Shown here: positions 8,213 through 16,523 of the stretch, piece after piece
Numbering within the stretch: the stretch's first letter is position 1
Layout: each line of letters begins with the position of its first letter
From: Zobellia barbeyronii
GTDB taxonomy: Bacteria; Bacteroidota; Bacteroidia; Flavobacteriales; Flavobacteriaceae
Direction of reading: 5' to 3'
Length of the DNA stretch: 64,000 bases
Assembly: GCF_018603515.1 (NCBI RefSeq)
Contig: NZ_JACATN010000004.1
Span: 372,001 to 436,000 of the forward strand
Position numbers and translations under genes: made by a program
The notes under the pieces: model-generated
Seen by the model: the letters and a program-made list of their open reading frames with translations, nothing else
What the model was told of the DNA's origin: nothing
The model's database searches: none

Positions 8213-8902
8213 CTATAAAAACGATTTTATTTCGTCTAAATCATCAATGATTTGACAAAAATCGTGTTTTGGGCCCTGATGTGCATTAAAGTGCAGGGCG
8301 TGGTAACCTGCGGCTTGTGCTCCTAAAATATCGGCCTCAAGATTATCACCTATCATTAGAGATGTTTCCGGCCTTGCATTTGCCCTATTCAGAGCCAAAT
8401 TAAAAATAATAGGATCAGGTTTTTTAACACCTGCCATTTCGGAATCTATGACCTGGTCAAAATAGCCATGAATATTAGAATTTTTCAGCTTTTTCCCTTG
8501 AACTTCTTGAAATCCGTTGGTAATAATATGAAGTTTATAGTTTGGTTTTAAGTAGTCTAAAATAGAAATAGCATTTGGAAACAAATGATTGAAAGAGGAC
8601 AAATGGGTAATATAATCTTCCGATAAAGTATGAATAGTTTCATCGGAAACCTGATATTTTAAGTCATCAAAAACCGACTTCAAACGCTCATACCTTAGTG
8701 CTTCCTTGGTTATCTTTCCCTCCCTAAACAGCTTCCAAAAGGCAAAATTTGCAGGAATATAAACTTCTAGAAAATCCGGAAGAGCGATCCCTATATTATT
8801 ATCCTGAAAAATTTTATCAAAAGTAAGGGCAGAGTTCTTTTCAAAATCCCAAAGGGTGTGGTCCAAATCAAAAAAAACATCGGTAATTATATCCCTAAAC
8901 AT
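8213..8902 (-). CDS. yjjG: YjjG family noncanonical pyrimidine nucleotidase (HAD)
   Basis: A 229-residue HAD-superfamily phosphatase. YjjG removes phosphate from noncanonical or excess pyrimidine nucleoside monophosphates. Motif I is DLDHTLWDF (nucleophile Asp12, acid Asp14); the helical cap follows; motif II is IITNGF; the motif III lysine lies in GVKKPDP; motif IV is MIGDNLEADI. FFDLDHTLWDFEKNS is characteristic of the YjjG subgroup. The gene overlaps the end of the upstream deacetylase-like gene by 8 bases, so the two are co-transcribed. Confidence 0.88.
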   Translation of the reverse strand: MFRDIITDVFFDLDHTLWDFEKNSALTFDKIFQDNNIGIALPDFLEVYIPANFAFWKLFREGKITKEALRYERLKSVFDDLKYQVSDETIHTLSEDYITHLSSFNHLFPNAISILDYLKPNYKLHIITNGFQEVQGKKLKNSNIHGYFDQVIDSEMAGVKKPDPIIFNLALNRANARPETSLMIGDNLEADILGAQAAGYHALHFNAHQGPKHDFCQIIDDLDEIKSFL

Positions 8903-10190
8903 GGCATTGCTTTAAAACGGTTTCGTAAAACTTCTTCCAATCTATCTTTTCTTCCCCACCCAAAAGTTCATTAGAAAAAACTGATACGAACTCTCCATTT
9001 ACAGCTTTTACTTCATCACAAATATTACGAACCTGACTCATTATGGCCACATCGTTTTCGCTATTTAAAAAACCATAATCATGAAAGGCAAACGAATGGA
9101 TTCTAATGGGTTGTTGTACTTCTAAATTAATGTCATAAAAATAAAAGGGAGTACAAGTACTGGCCCTAAAACCAATTTCATGGGTGTAGCCCATAGTATA
9201 GTCATCTGCAAATTCCGCTTCTACTAGATTCCTATAAGTGTGTGGTAAATCTACCCTGTTGTACCGTAAACGAGAACAATTTATGGGCTTATTGATAACA
9301 CCTGTCAACTTTTTCTTTTCTTTCTTTAACAGGTCAATATCATTAAAAGAACTATAAGATGCCGCTAGAGCCACCTTACCATAATCCGCTATGGATTTTA
9401 TAAGAAAGCGGAATTTATTATTATCCGGCGAAACATTCTTATCAAAAGTAGAATAGTCTGCAAACTGAAAAAAGAATATGCCTTTTACCCCATATTTTTT
9501 ATGCAAATCAACCAACATTGTAAAGTTGTCGTAAGGATCTTCTTGTGAGTTGAACCACACTTTAGAGCGCTGCGCAACCCTTTTGAATTTTAATGAACCT
9601 AAGTCATAAAAGAAACCAGCAACGCTCCTAATAATTCCCCTATGTGCAAAGCAATGAGACGTAGTAACATCTATAGCAGAAACATAACGGTATTTCTTTG
9701 GCTTATACTCCAGTTCTGGAAACTTAAGCTTTAGTTCTTCTAAAAGTCTGTATGCCCATATATCTACTACTGGAGACCTTAAGAACTTATTTTTATAGGC
9801 TATACTGTCCTTAACAGGAAACCTTTCATGAATATCTTTTACATGGGGCAAGTATTCTTCATATCGACTCAACAAATAAAAACTTGCCGAAAATATATCA
9901 AAAGGGAGGTTACTGCGTTCGCCAGCACTAAAAAAGCACGGAACGCCTTCCCAATCGCGAACGGTTATCTGCAAGTCGTTTATACCTTGTTCAAAAAGAA
10001 GATCATTGCTGCGAATAAAAAATTCGTTCTGCAAAGGTTGTTTGGTATAGGTAATCTTTGCACCTGAATGTTTTATAAAATCCTCAACCTTAGTAGTAAA
10101 CGAAATTTCAATACCCAATATACGCGTAAAGACTTGCTTCATGGTATACCTGAAACGCGGTGTAATCTTATGGGTATAAATGAGTAACAT
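8895..10190 (-). CDS. Polysaccharide deacetylase family protein with N-terminal DUF7033-like domain
   Basis: A 431-residue protein. Its N-terminal 150 residues match the DUF7033-type domain found ahead of polysaccharide-deacetylase-like domains in Bacteroidota. The rest has that fold's pieces: a strand with YVSAIDVTTSHCFAHRG (the usual metal-binding DD becomes Asp-Val), GIFFFQFADYSTFDKN, EIGFRAST and IHSFAFHDYGF. No signal peptide is visible. Because the motif-1 aspartate pair is altered, catalysis by the classical zinc mechanism is uncertain. The frame allows Met17 (10142) as an alternative start; MKQVFTRILGIE there looks like a natural N-terminus. It overlaps yjjG by 8 bases. Confidence 0.72.
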   Translation of the reverse strand: MLLIYTHKITPRFRYTMKQVFTRILGIEISFTTKVEDFIKHSGAKITYTKQPLQNEFFIRSNDLLFEQGINDLQITVRDWEGVPCFFSAGERSNLPFDIFSASFYLLSRYEEYLPHVKDIHERFPVKDSIAYKNKFLRSPVVDIWAYRLLEELKLKFPELEYKPKKYRYVSAIDVTTSHCFAHRGIIRSVAGFFYDLGSLKFKRVAQRSKVWFNSQEDPYDNFTMLVDLHKKYGVKGIFFFQFADYSTFDKNVSPDNNKFRFLIKSIADYGKVALAASYSSFNDIDLLKKEKKKLTGVINKPINCSRLRYNRVDLPHTYRNLVEAEFADDYTMGYTHEIGFRASTCTPFYFYDINLEVQQPIRIHSFAFHDYGFLNSENDVAIMSQVRNICDEVKAVNGEFVSVFSNELLGGEEKIDWKKFYETVLKQCHV

Positions 10191-10264
10191 AGTCTGCTAA
10201 AAATTCAAGTTTCAACTAGTAATTGGTAACCTACCTTTCGTGAGGTCCGGAATACTCCAGACAA

Positions 10265-10272
10265 CAAAGTTA
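10265..10272 (-). promoter_or_regulatory. Possible -7 box ahead of the deacetylase gene
   Basis: On the minus strand TAACTTTG matches TAnnTTTG. It overlaps the last codon of radC and lies about 75 bases before the deacetylase start. There is no clear -33 element, so support is weak. Confidence 0.3.
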
Positions 10273-10968
10273 AAGAATACCTTCATCAGCAAAACTATAA
10301 TAATCATTTTGGGTAATTATCAAATGATCCAAAACTTTTATATCAAGTGCCGCAGCGGCCCTTTTTAATTTTTGTGTCACCTTGCGATCTTCCTCACTAG
10401 GCCTTAGTGTTCCAGATGGGTGATTATGCGATAAGATTAGGCCGACAGCCCCTTGTTCCAGGGCTTGGCGCATAACAATCCGGACATCTACCAAAGTACC
10501 GGTAAGGCCGCCTTTACTTAACTGTGCACTGTACAGAACTTTATTTGCATTACTGAGATACAAAATCCAGAATTCTTCATGTTGCAACTCTCCAATACGA
10601 GGTTGCAATAAATCAAAAGCATCTTTACTACTACTGATTTTACTTATTTTCTGAGCTTCCTCTCCTCTCCTTCTTCTGCCCATTTCCAAAGCAGCAGCAA
10701 TGGTTACTGCTTTTGCCTCTCCAATACCTTTGAATGTCATGAGCTGTTTAATGGAAAGTTTACCCAATTCATTAAGGTTGTTATTGGCCGAAGCTAAAAT
10801 ACGCTTGCCCAGTTCAACAGCGCTTTCATCTCTGCTACCTGATCCAATTAGAATTGCAATCAATTCGGCATCCGATAAAACAGACCGTCCTTTATGGACT
10901 AATTTTTCTCTGGGCTTATCATCATCCGACCAATTTTTAATTGAGAATGAATTTGATTTTTCATGCAT
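10270..10968 (-). CDS. radC: RadC family protein (JAB/MPN metalloprotease fold)
   Basis: A 232-residue RadC (UPF0758) protein. The N-terminal region has a helix-hairpin-helix (FKGIGEAKA at about 79-87). The C-terminal JAB domain carries the full JAMM set: Glu131, His181-x-His183 in SHNHPSG, and Asp194 in SEEDRKV. It was named for a supposed repair role that is not well supported; the biochemical function is unknown. It is chromosomal and flanked by housekeeping genes, unlike the shorter RadC copies in integrative elements. Length and motifs are complete. Confidence 0.93.
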   Translation of the reverse strand: MHEKSNSFSIKNWSDDDKPREKLVHKGRSVLSDAELIAILIGSGSRDESAVELGKRILASANNNLNELGKLSIKQLMTFKGIGEAKAVTIAAALEMGRRRRGEEAQKISKISSSKDAFDLLQPRIGELQHEEFWILYLSNANKVLYSAQLSKGGLTGTLVDVRIVMRQALEQGAVGLILSHNHPSGTLRPSEEDRKVTQKLKRAAAALDIKVLDHLIITQNDYYSFADEGIL

Positions 10969-11078
10969 GTTTTAAATATAATAAACTCTAATTCCTTGTG
11001 AGCCCTACCACCGATGAAATGGACAAACCACTCGCCAAGAGCCATTTATCTAAAACCTAACCTCAGCCAAATATTATA

Positions 11079-12437
11079 TTATTTAGAAAACTTCTCTTTC
11101 AGTTTAACTAAATCCAAACCGCCATAATTACCGGAACTCATTAAAAGCAACACGGAGTTGTCATAATTTTGACTAAAGACAAAATCTTTAAAACTCTGCG
11201 CATTAGTGTAAATATTAAGGTCCTTACGTTCAAAAGCTTCCGAAATTTGTTCGGGTGTAACTTCCTTTAATTTTTTAATGGCAACAGACTCTGGCAAATA
11301 GAAAATTACCGCTTCGTCCGCAGCATCCAATGCTCCTTTATATTCCTTTAAAAATTCAGGATTAAAACTACTGTACGTATGCAATTCCAAACAGGCAATT
11401 AGTTTCCTGTTCACATATTGTTCCTTCACTGCTTTTGTAGTTGCAGCTACTTTACTTGGTGAGTGTGCAAAATCTTTATACGCTACGGAAGTTTTTCCTT
11501 CTGCAATTTTCTCTAGGCGCTTTGAGGCTCCTGAAAATGTGGCGATAGCCTCGTAGAAATCGTCTTCATCTACACCCATGTTCTGGCATATCCATTTAGC
11601 ACCTGCCAAATTGCTCAAATTATGTTTTCCAAAAACTTCAATAGGCATAGGACCTTCTGGAGTTTCTAAAAGTGTCGTACCGTCTTCAATTGTATATTCT
11701 GGCGTTGTATAAGGAAGTTTACGAATGGCATTTTCCGAAGCTTCAACCACTTTTTTGACTTCCGGATCTTCTTCGTTATAAGTTATGCTTCCGCCTTTAA
11801 CAATGCTATCCACAAAGATCTGGAACTGCTCAACATAAAACTCAAATGTTGGAAATACATTAATATGATCCCAAGCTATTCCGCTTAAAAGAGCAATATT
11901 AGGCTTATACAGGTGGAATTTTGGTCTTCGGTCTATTGGAGACGAGAGGTACTCATCTCCTTCTAAAATCATAAAATCATTATCCTCGGTAAGATGCACC
12001 ATGCGCTCAAAACCTTCTAACTGGGCACCCACCATAAAATCTACTTCCTTTTCATGATAGTTCAACACATGAAGAATCATAGAGGTAATCGTAGTTTTTC
12101 CATGACTACCACCTATAACCACACGGGTCTTATCTTTTGCGTGCTCATATAGAAACTCTGGGTAGGAATATATTTTTATACCTAGCTCTTGGGCCTTTAG
12201 CAATTCAGGATTATCCGCCTTTGCGTGCATACCAAGAATTACAGCATCTAAACTTTCATTTATCTTTTCTGGATACCAGCCAAAACTTTCTGGTAGAAGT
12301 CCTTTTTTCTCTAACCTAGATTTAGAAGGCTCAAAAATAACATCGTCACTTCCTGTTACGACATCACCTTTATGTGCTAAGGCTAAAGCTAAGTTGTGCA
12401 TGGCACTACCACCAATTGCAATAAAATGAATCTGCAT
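11079..12437 (-). CDS. mpl: UDP-N-acetylmuramate:L-alanyl-gamma-D-glutamyl-meso-diaminopimelate ligase
   Basis: A 452-residue Mur-ligase family enzyme that rejoins recycled murein tripeptide to UDP-MurNAc. The N-terminal Rossmann region begins MQIHFIAIGGSAMHN, the ATP loop is GGSHGKTT (109-116), followed by the central domain (EGDEYLSSPIDRRPKF, AWDHINVFPTFEFY) and the C-terminal domain (KDFAHSPSK, LELHTYSSF). DHINVFPTFE and HSPSK separate Mpl from MurC. I chose the ATG at 12437: the frame extends upstream to 12515, but a -7 box at 12455-12462 lies inside that extension, and the short form matches Mpl N-termini. Confidence 0.92.
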   Translation of the reverse strand: MQIHFIAIGGSAMHNLALALAHKGDVVTGSDDVIFEPSKSRLEKKGLLPESFGWYPEKINESLDAVILGMHAKADNPELLKAQELGIKIYSYPEFLYEHAKDKTRVVIGGSHGKTTITSMILHVLNYHEKEVDFMVGAQLEGFERMVHLTEDNDFMILEGDEYLSSPIDRRPKFHLYKPNIALLSGIAWDHINVFPTFEFYVEQFQIFVDSIVKGGSITYNEEDPEVKKVVEASENAIRKLPYTTPEYTIEDGTTLLETPEGPMPIEVFGKHNLSNLAGAKWICQNMGVDEDDFYEAIATFSGASKRLEKIAEGKTSVAYKDFAHSPSKVAATTKAVKEQYVNRKLIACLELHTYSSFNPEFLKEYKGALDAADEAVIFYLPESVAIKKLKEVTPEQISEAFERKDLNIYTNAQSFKDFVFSQNYDNSVLLLMSSGNYGGLDLVKLKEKFSK

Positions 12438-12454
12438 AAACGCTTTATTTATGG

Positions 12455-12462
12455 CAAATATA
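12455..12462 (-). promoter_or_regulatory. Bacteroidota -7 box for mpl
   Basis: On the minus strand TATATTTG matches TAnnTTTG and lies 17 bases before the chosen mpl ATG. It supports that start over the longer upstream one. Confidence 0.5.
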
Positions 12463-12646
12463 GGCATTGATTTCACGAAAAAAAATATCAAAACAGCTTC
12501 CGACCAACTACACAAATTGCCGTCAAAAGTTTAAAAACATCGACAAAATGCACTATTTCTATCCACTCATGCTACGTTTTTAATAGGATTCACCCTTCAA
12601 ACCCTCACTTTGACAACATTTATTCACTCACACCTAATACCCAAGT

Positions 12647-12654
12647 TACATTTG
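12647..12654 (+). promoter_or_regulatory. Bacteroidota -7 box for the type IX secretion operon
   Basis: TACATTTG matches TAnnTTTG and lies 39 bases before the CHU_C gene. It is the only good -7 box in the mpl/CHU_C divergent region on this strand. No TTG is found at 19-21 bases. Confidence 0.45.
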
Positions 12655-12693
12655 CTTTGGGACAAGATGCATCCTGTCTCCTAACATTACAAA

Positions 12694-15579
12694 ATGACCA
12701 ACCAAAATTACATGAGAACCATTCTTAAATGGGCTCTACCTTTTTGCTTGCTTCTCTTTTCCGCAAATGCAGTGGCGCAATGTGCAGGTACAGATAATAC
12801 GGTAACCATATGTACTAAAGATGCCGATGAGGCCAATAAGACTTTTGACCTTTTTACGCAATTGGGTGATAATCCTACTCTTGGTGGTTCTTGGTCTACC
12901 AACGACCCCGCAAATTTTTACGCACTTGATCGTGATACGGGTATCGTTAACCTTTGGGACGTAAAAAATTCAGGATTTCATGAATTTACCTATACCAATG
13001 ACTGTGGCGCCTCTACCGAAACCGCAACAATAACCATAATCCTAGGCGGATATCCGGGAGAAGATAATATAGACGGTTCTGCAGATGCCTGCGGCGACAA
13101 CAATAGCGTAAACCTCCATGGTTATATCGGAGACGAAACGGACGGCAAGTTCCAAGATTTTAATGGCGTTTGGGAAGCTATTACCCCAGAGGCAGCACCA
13201 TTTCTTTTACTAAACTATTTTGATGCCGAATCTGCTGGAACGGGAACGTATGAATTTACACACACAGTACCTGCAGTTGGCTCTTGCCCCAGTAGACTGG
13301 TAACATTATTACTGGAAGTCCAAAGACCAGCGAATCCTGGAATAGGCTCTAATTTAACTTTATGCACCACAGATGACCTATCTGGCTATACCAATTACGA
13401 TTTAAATAGCCTCCTAGAAGACGAAGATATAAATGGCACTTGGTCAGAGGGCCTTGATACTGACCAACTATCTGATCTTACGGACCATCTTATAGATATT
13501 GAAGCTATTAGAGACCGTCATACCTATGGCACCTTCTCCTTTACTTATACCGTATACCCATCTCATGCGGTTTGTGACATTAATAGAACAAAAGTAGAAA
13601 TAACTATTCTTCCCACATTTAGGGGAACAATTACAGCTCCTAACTTTTGTGTAGACCCTGATAAATACTTAGTAGAGATAAGCGATTACGACGATACATT
13701 GATCCCGCCCGACACCTATTCCGTAACATACCTATTGACCTCTTCGAACGGGAACTCAGGAGAAACTACCTCACTACTGCTTAATCCAGACCGTACTGGT
13801 TCATTTGAAATTGATGCCAATTTGGTTCAAAAGAACGTAACCACAACCTTATCCATAACTTCATTAGGAGACAAAGTTTGTCCCGATATTCAGGTATCTC
13901 CAATTCAGTTTATTGCAACAGACCCTATAGCCAAAGTAACGGACACCTGTGAAGGCGAAGAAGTTTCGGTAAGCTTAAGTGATATTTTTGACCCTTCTTT
14001 CACCCGTGCAAACGGAATTTATGATGTTAATTATACCATTACCGCTCCAAGTAATACAGAAACAACACACACCGCCAGTGCTATTAATTTTACCGCTGGC
14101 AGCGCAACTTTTACCATACCAACCGAGCAAATTACCGAAACAGGTGAATACACCTTTGATTTTGAAGTAGATAATGGATTCCCAATGGAATGCGATATTT
14201 CAGATACTGCAATAATCACGGCTATACCGGAAGCTATTCAACTTGACATATCGGTAAACAATTCATGTAACGCTACTGAAATTGATGTAAATGTAAACGC
14301 CCCTGCACTATCCGATGGAGAATATATAGTGACTTATGAAGTAGTTTCTCAAGAAACCAATGCCGTATTAATTGATAATACAATTATCTTTATTGGTGGT
14401 ACGGCAAACTATCAAATTGATGTGGCTACGCTTGAACAGGGTAATTATACGATTACCGTAAAAAGTACGCAGGATGATACTACACCATGCCGACTACTAT
14501 TCAACTTTGAGGTAAATGAGAACTTTGCCGTTGAAGGGGTTCCCGCTTTACCGGAAGCCGAAGCTGTCCAAACTATTTGCCTTGCCGCTTTTCCCTCATC
14601 AGTACCAACCTTGCAAGATATTGAGGTAAGCGCCACTGGCGAGATGATGTTTTATGACACGGCAACAGATATGGACATTCTTCCTATAGACACAGAACTT
14701 ATTGACGGTGAGGATTATTTTATATCTAACATAGACCCGTTAAACAATTGTGAAGGTTCAGATAGAATTCAGGTTACGGTAATCCTTTCGGATCCGGAAA
14801 TGCCAATGTTATTCAACGGAAACCCCACATTTTGTGGTTCAGAAGACCCATCCATAAATAACCTAAGTTCTAGTGTAGCAAGTAGCAACACCATTCTTTG
14901 GTTTGAAACGGCAACCGGTGGAACTGTACTAGATAATACTACCGCATTAACTAACGGAAAGAGTTATTATGCCGGAACAGAGGTTGATGGAAAATGCCAA
15001 AGTTCTCAACGAATTGAAATTATCCCCATAGTATATCAACTTGAGCCAGCTACTTTAGAATTTTCCACACTGGCACTTTGCGGATTGGATAATCCTACGG
15101 TACAAAATCTAAGGGATGCAGAAAACAATTCCTCTTACGATGTGCTTTGGTACGACACTCCCGCAAACGGTATTCCTCTAGAAGAAGATGTTTTATTAAT
15201 TGCCGGGACTACCTACTATGCAGAAAGTTTCAACCCAGATACCGGTTGTATGAATCCTGAACGAATGGCTATCACTATTGATCTTACAAATTGCGAACCA
15301 GAAGAATATGGTTTCTTTATTCCTGATGGATTTTCACCTAACGGAGATGGTAAAAATGACACCTTCTTTATACCTAACATAGAAATTATCTTTCCTGAAT
15401 TTACCTTGGAAATTTTAAATAGATACGGAACAAGCCTATTTAAAGGCGACCAAAATAACCCCGCTTGGAACGGAAATAATGGAAATAGCACTGCCCCCAA
15501 TGGCGTCTACTTCTACATTATAGAATATAACAAGGAAGGTCACAACCCAGTACAGGGCAGATTGTACCTCAACCGCTAA
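12694..15579 (+). CDS. Secreted surface protein with type B (CHU_C) type IX sorting domain
   Basis: A 961-residue exported protein. A signal peptide ends near NAVAQ; Met7 (12712) is an alternative start that leaves the signal intact. The mature part holds successive beta-sandwich-like repeats of about 100 residues, each with a cysteine pair (NTVTICTKD, GSNLTLCTTD, IDVTDTCEGE-type openings), followed by Ig-like segments with GGT-x-Y and W-Y/F-x-T-A motifs (LWFETATGGT, LWYDTPANG). The C-terminal CHU_C domain is clear: FIPDGFSPNGDGKNDTF, ILNRYGTSLF, PAWNGN and a final GRLYLNR. It heads an operon with PorP/SprF and PorE-like genes (gaps of 3 and 2 bases), the usual arrangement for type B cargo and its partner. 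Ligand unknown. Confidence 0.9.
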   Translation: MTNQNYMRTILKWALPFCLLLFSANAVAQCAGTDNTVTICTKDADEANKTFDLFTQLGDNPTLGGSWSTNDPANFYALDRDTGIVNLWDVKNSGFHEFTYTNDCGASTETATITIILGGYPGEDNIDGSADACGDNNSVNLHGYIGDETDGKFQDFNGVWEAITPEAAPFLLLNYFDAESAGTGTYEFTHTVPAVGSCPSRLVTLLLEVQRPANPGIGSNLTLCTTDDLSGYTNYDLNSLLEDEDINGTWSEGLDTDQLSDLTDHLIDIEAIRDRHTYGTFSFTYTVYPSHAVCDINRTKVEITILPTFRGTITAPNFCVDPDKYLVEISDYDDTLIPPDTYSVTYLLTSSNGNSGETTSLLLNPDRTGSFEIDANLVQKNVTTTLSITSLGDKVCPDIQVSPIQFIATDPIAKVTDTCEGEEVSVSLSDIFDPSFTRANGIYDVNYTITAPSNTETTHTASAINFTAGSATFTIPTEQITETGEYTFDFEVDNGFPMECDISDTAIITAIPEAIQLDISVNNSCNATEIDVNVNAPALSDGEYIVTYEVVSQETNAVLIDNTIIFIGGTANYQIDVATLEQGNYTITVKSTQDDTTPCRLLFNFEVNENFAVEGVPALPEAEAVQTICLAAFPSSVPTLQDIEVSATGEMMFYDTATDMDILPIDTELIDGEDYFISNIDPLNNCEGSDRIQVTVILSDPEMPMLFNGNPTFCGSEDPSINNLSSSVASSNTILWFETATGGTVLDNTTALTNGKSYYAGTEVDGKCQSSQRIEIIPIVYQLEPATLEFSTLALCGLDNPTVQNLRDAENNSSYDVLWYDTPANGIPLEEDVLLIAGTTYYAESFNPDTGCMNPERMAITIDLTNCEPEEYGFFIPDGFSPNGDGKNDTFFIPNIEIIFPEFTLEILNRYGTSLFKGDQNNPAWNGNNGNSTAPNGVYFYIIEYNKEGHNPVQGRLYLNR

Positions 15580-15582
15580 ACC

Positions 15583-16521
15583 ATGAAAGAAATAAAACGA
15601 TATTTTATTTTTCTGATGTTGGTGTGTGCTGCGGCCCATGGGCAACAAGACCCTCAATACACCCAGTATACGTACAACATGAGCGTTGTAAACCCAGCCT
15701 ATACTACAAATGAGCTAGGTATGCTCAATTTTGGTGCGCTATATCGCTCTCAATGGAAAAATGCAGTAGGCAGCCCTAAGACACTAACTTTCTTTGCTCA
15801 TGCTCCCATGAGCGATAAAATTGAAGTGGGGCTTTCTTTCATTACAGATAATATTGGTGATGGCGCGTTAAAAGAAAACAACATCTATGCTGACTTTGCC
15901 TATATCCTGAAGTTAGACGATAAGAGCAATCTCTCATTAGGACTTAAAGGTGGCTTCACCACTTTTGAAACCAACTTTAATGGCTTTATGCTTCCTGAAT
16001 TTCAAGATGACCCTGCTTTTAACGAAAACCTGAACAGTACGTTCCCCAATGTTGGTGTTGGTGCTTTTTATCACCGTCAGAATTTTTATGCAGGAGTTTC
16101 TGCCCCGAACCTACTGACAACAAAACATCTTGAAAACAAAGATGGAATTAATAGAGTTGGTTCTGAGAACATACATCTTTTTCTAACCTCAGGATATGTT
16201 TATGAACTAAACTCGGACCTAAAACTAAAACCTTCCGTTCTAGCTAAAATGGTGCAAGGTGCTCCTTTTACGATGGATGTATCACTGAACGCTCTTTTTC
16301 TAAATAGATTTGAAGGCGGATTGTCCTATCGTTTGGAAGATTCGGTAAGTGCTATGTTTAATATCGCGGCCACACCAGCTTTACGAATAGGCTACGCTTA
16401 CGATTACACCTTATCAAACCTAAGCACCTACAGTTCTGGTTCCCACGAAATATTTGTTCTTTTTAATCTCGATTTACTGGGCCTCGGCAAAGGGTACGAC
16501 AAATCACCTAGATTCTACTAA
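15583..16521 (+). CDS. PorP/SprF family type IX secretion membrane protein
   Basis: A 312-residue outer-membrane beta-barrel of the PorP/SprF family. A signal peptide (about 1-20, ending AAHGQ) is followed by the family hallmark QDPQYTQYTYNMSVVNPAYT and then GALYRSQWKN. Later barrel strands include GVGAFYHRQNFYAGVSAPNLL and FEGGLSYRLEDSVSAMFNIA. In the type IX system these proteins pair with adjacent CHU_C (type B) cargo; SprF is needed for surface SprB in F. johnsoniae. This is one of many expected paralogues, so I give no symbol. It lies between its cargo and the PorE-like gene. Confidence 0.93.
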   Translation: MKEIKRYFIFLMLVCAAAHGQQDPQYTQYTYNMSVVNPAYTTNELGMLNFGALYRSQWKNAVGSPKTLTFFAHAPMSDKIEVGLSFITDNIGDGALKENNIYADFAYILKLDDKSNLSLGLKGGFTTFETNFNGFMLPEFQDDPAFNENLNSTFPNVGVGAFYHRQNFYAGVSAPNLLTTKHLENKDGINRVGSENIHLFLTSGYVYELNSDLKLKPSVLAKMVQGAPFTMDVSLNALFLNRFEGGLSYRLEDSVSAMFNIAATPALRIGYAYDYTLSNLSTYSSGSHEIFVLFNLDLLGLGKGYDKSPRFY

Positions 16522-16523
16522 AC

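Noticed and set aside
10270-10968. Mobile-element RadC
   Set aside because: It is full length with the N-terminal helix-hairpin-helix domain and sits among housekeeping genes, so it is the chromosomal copy.
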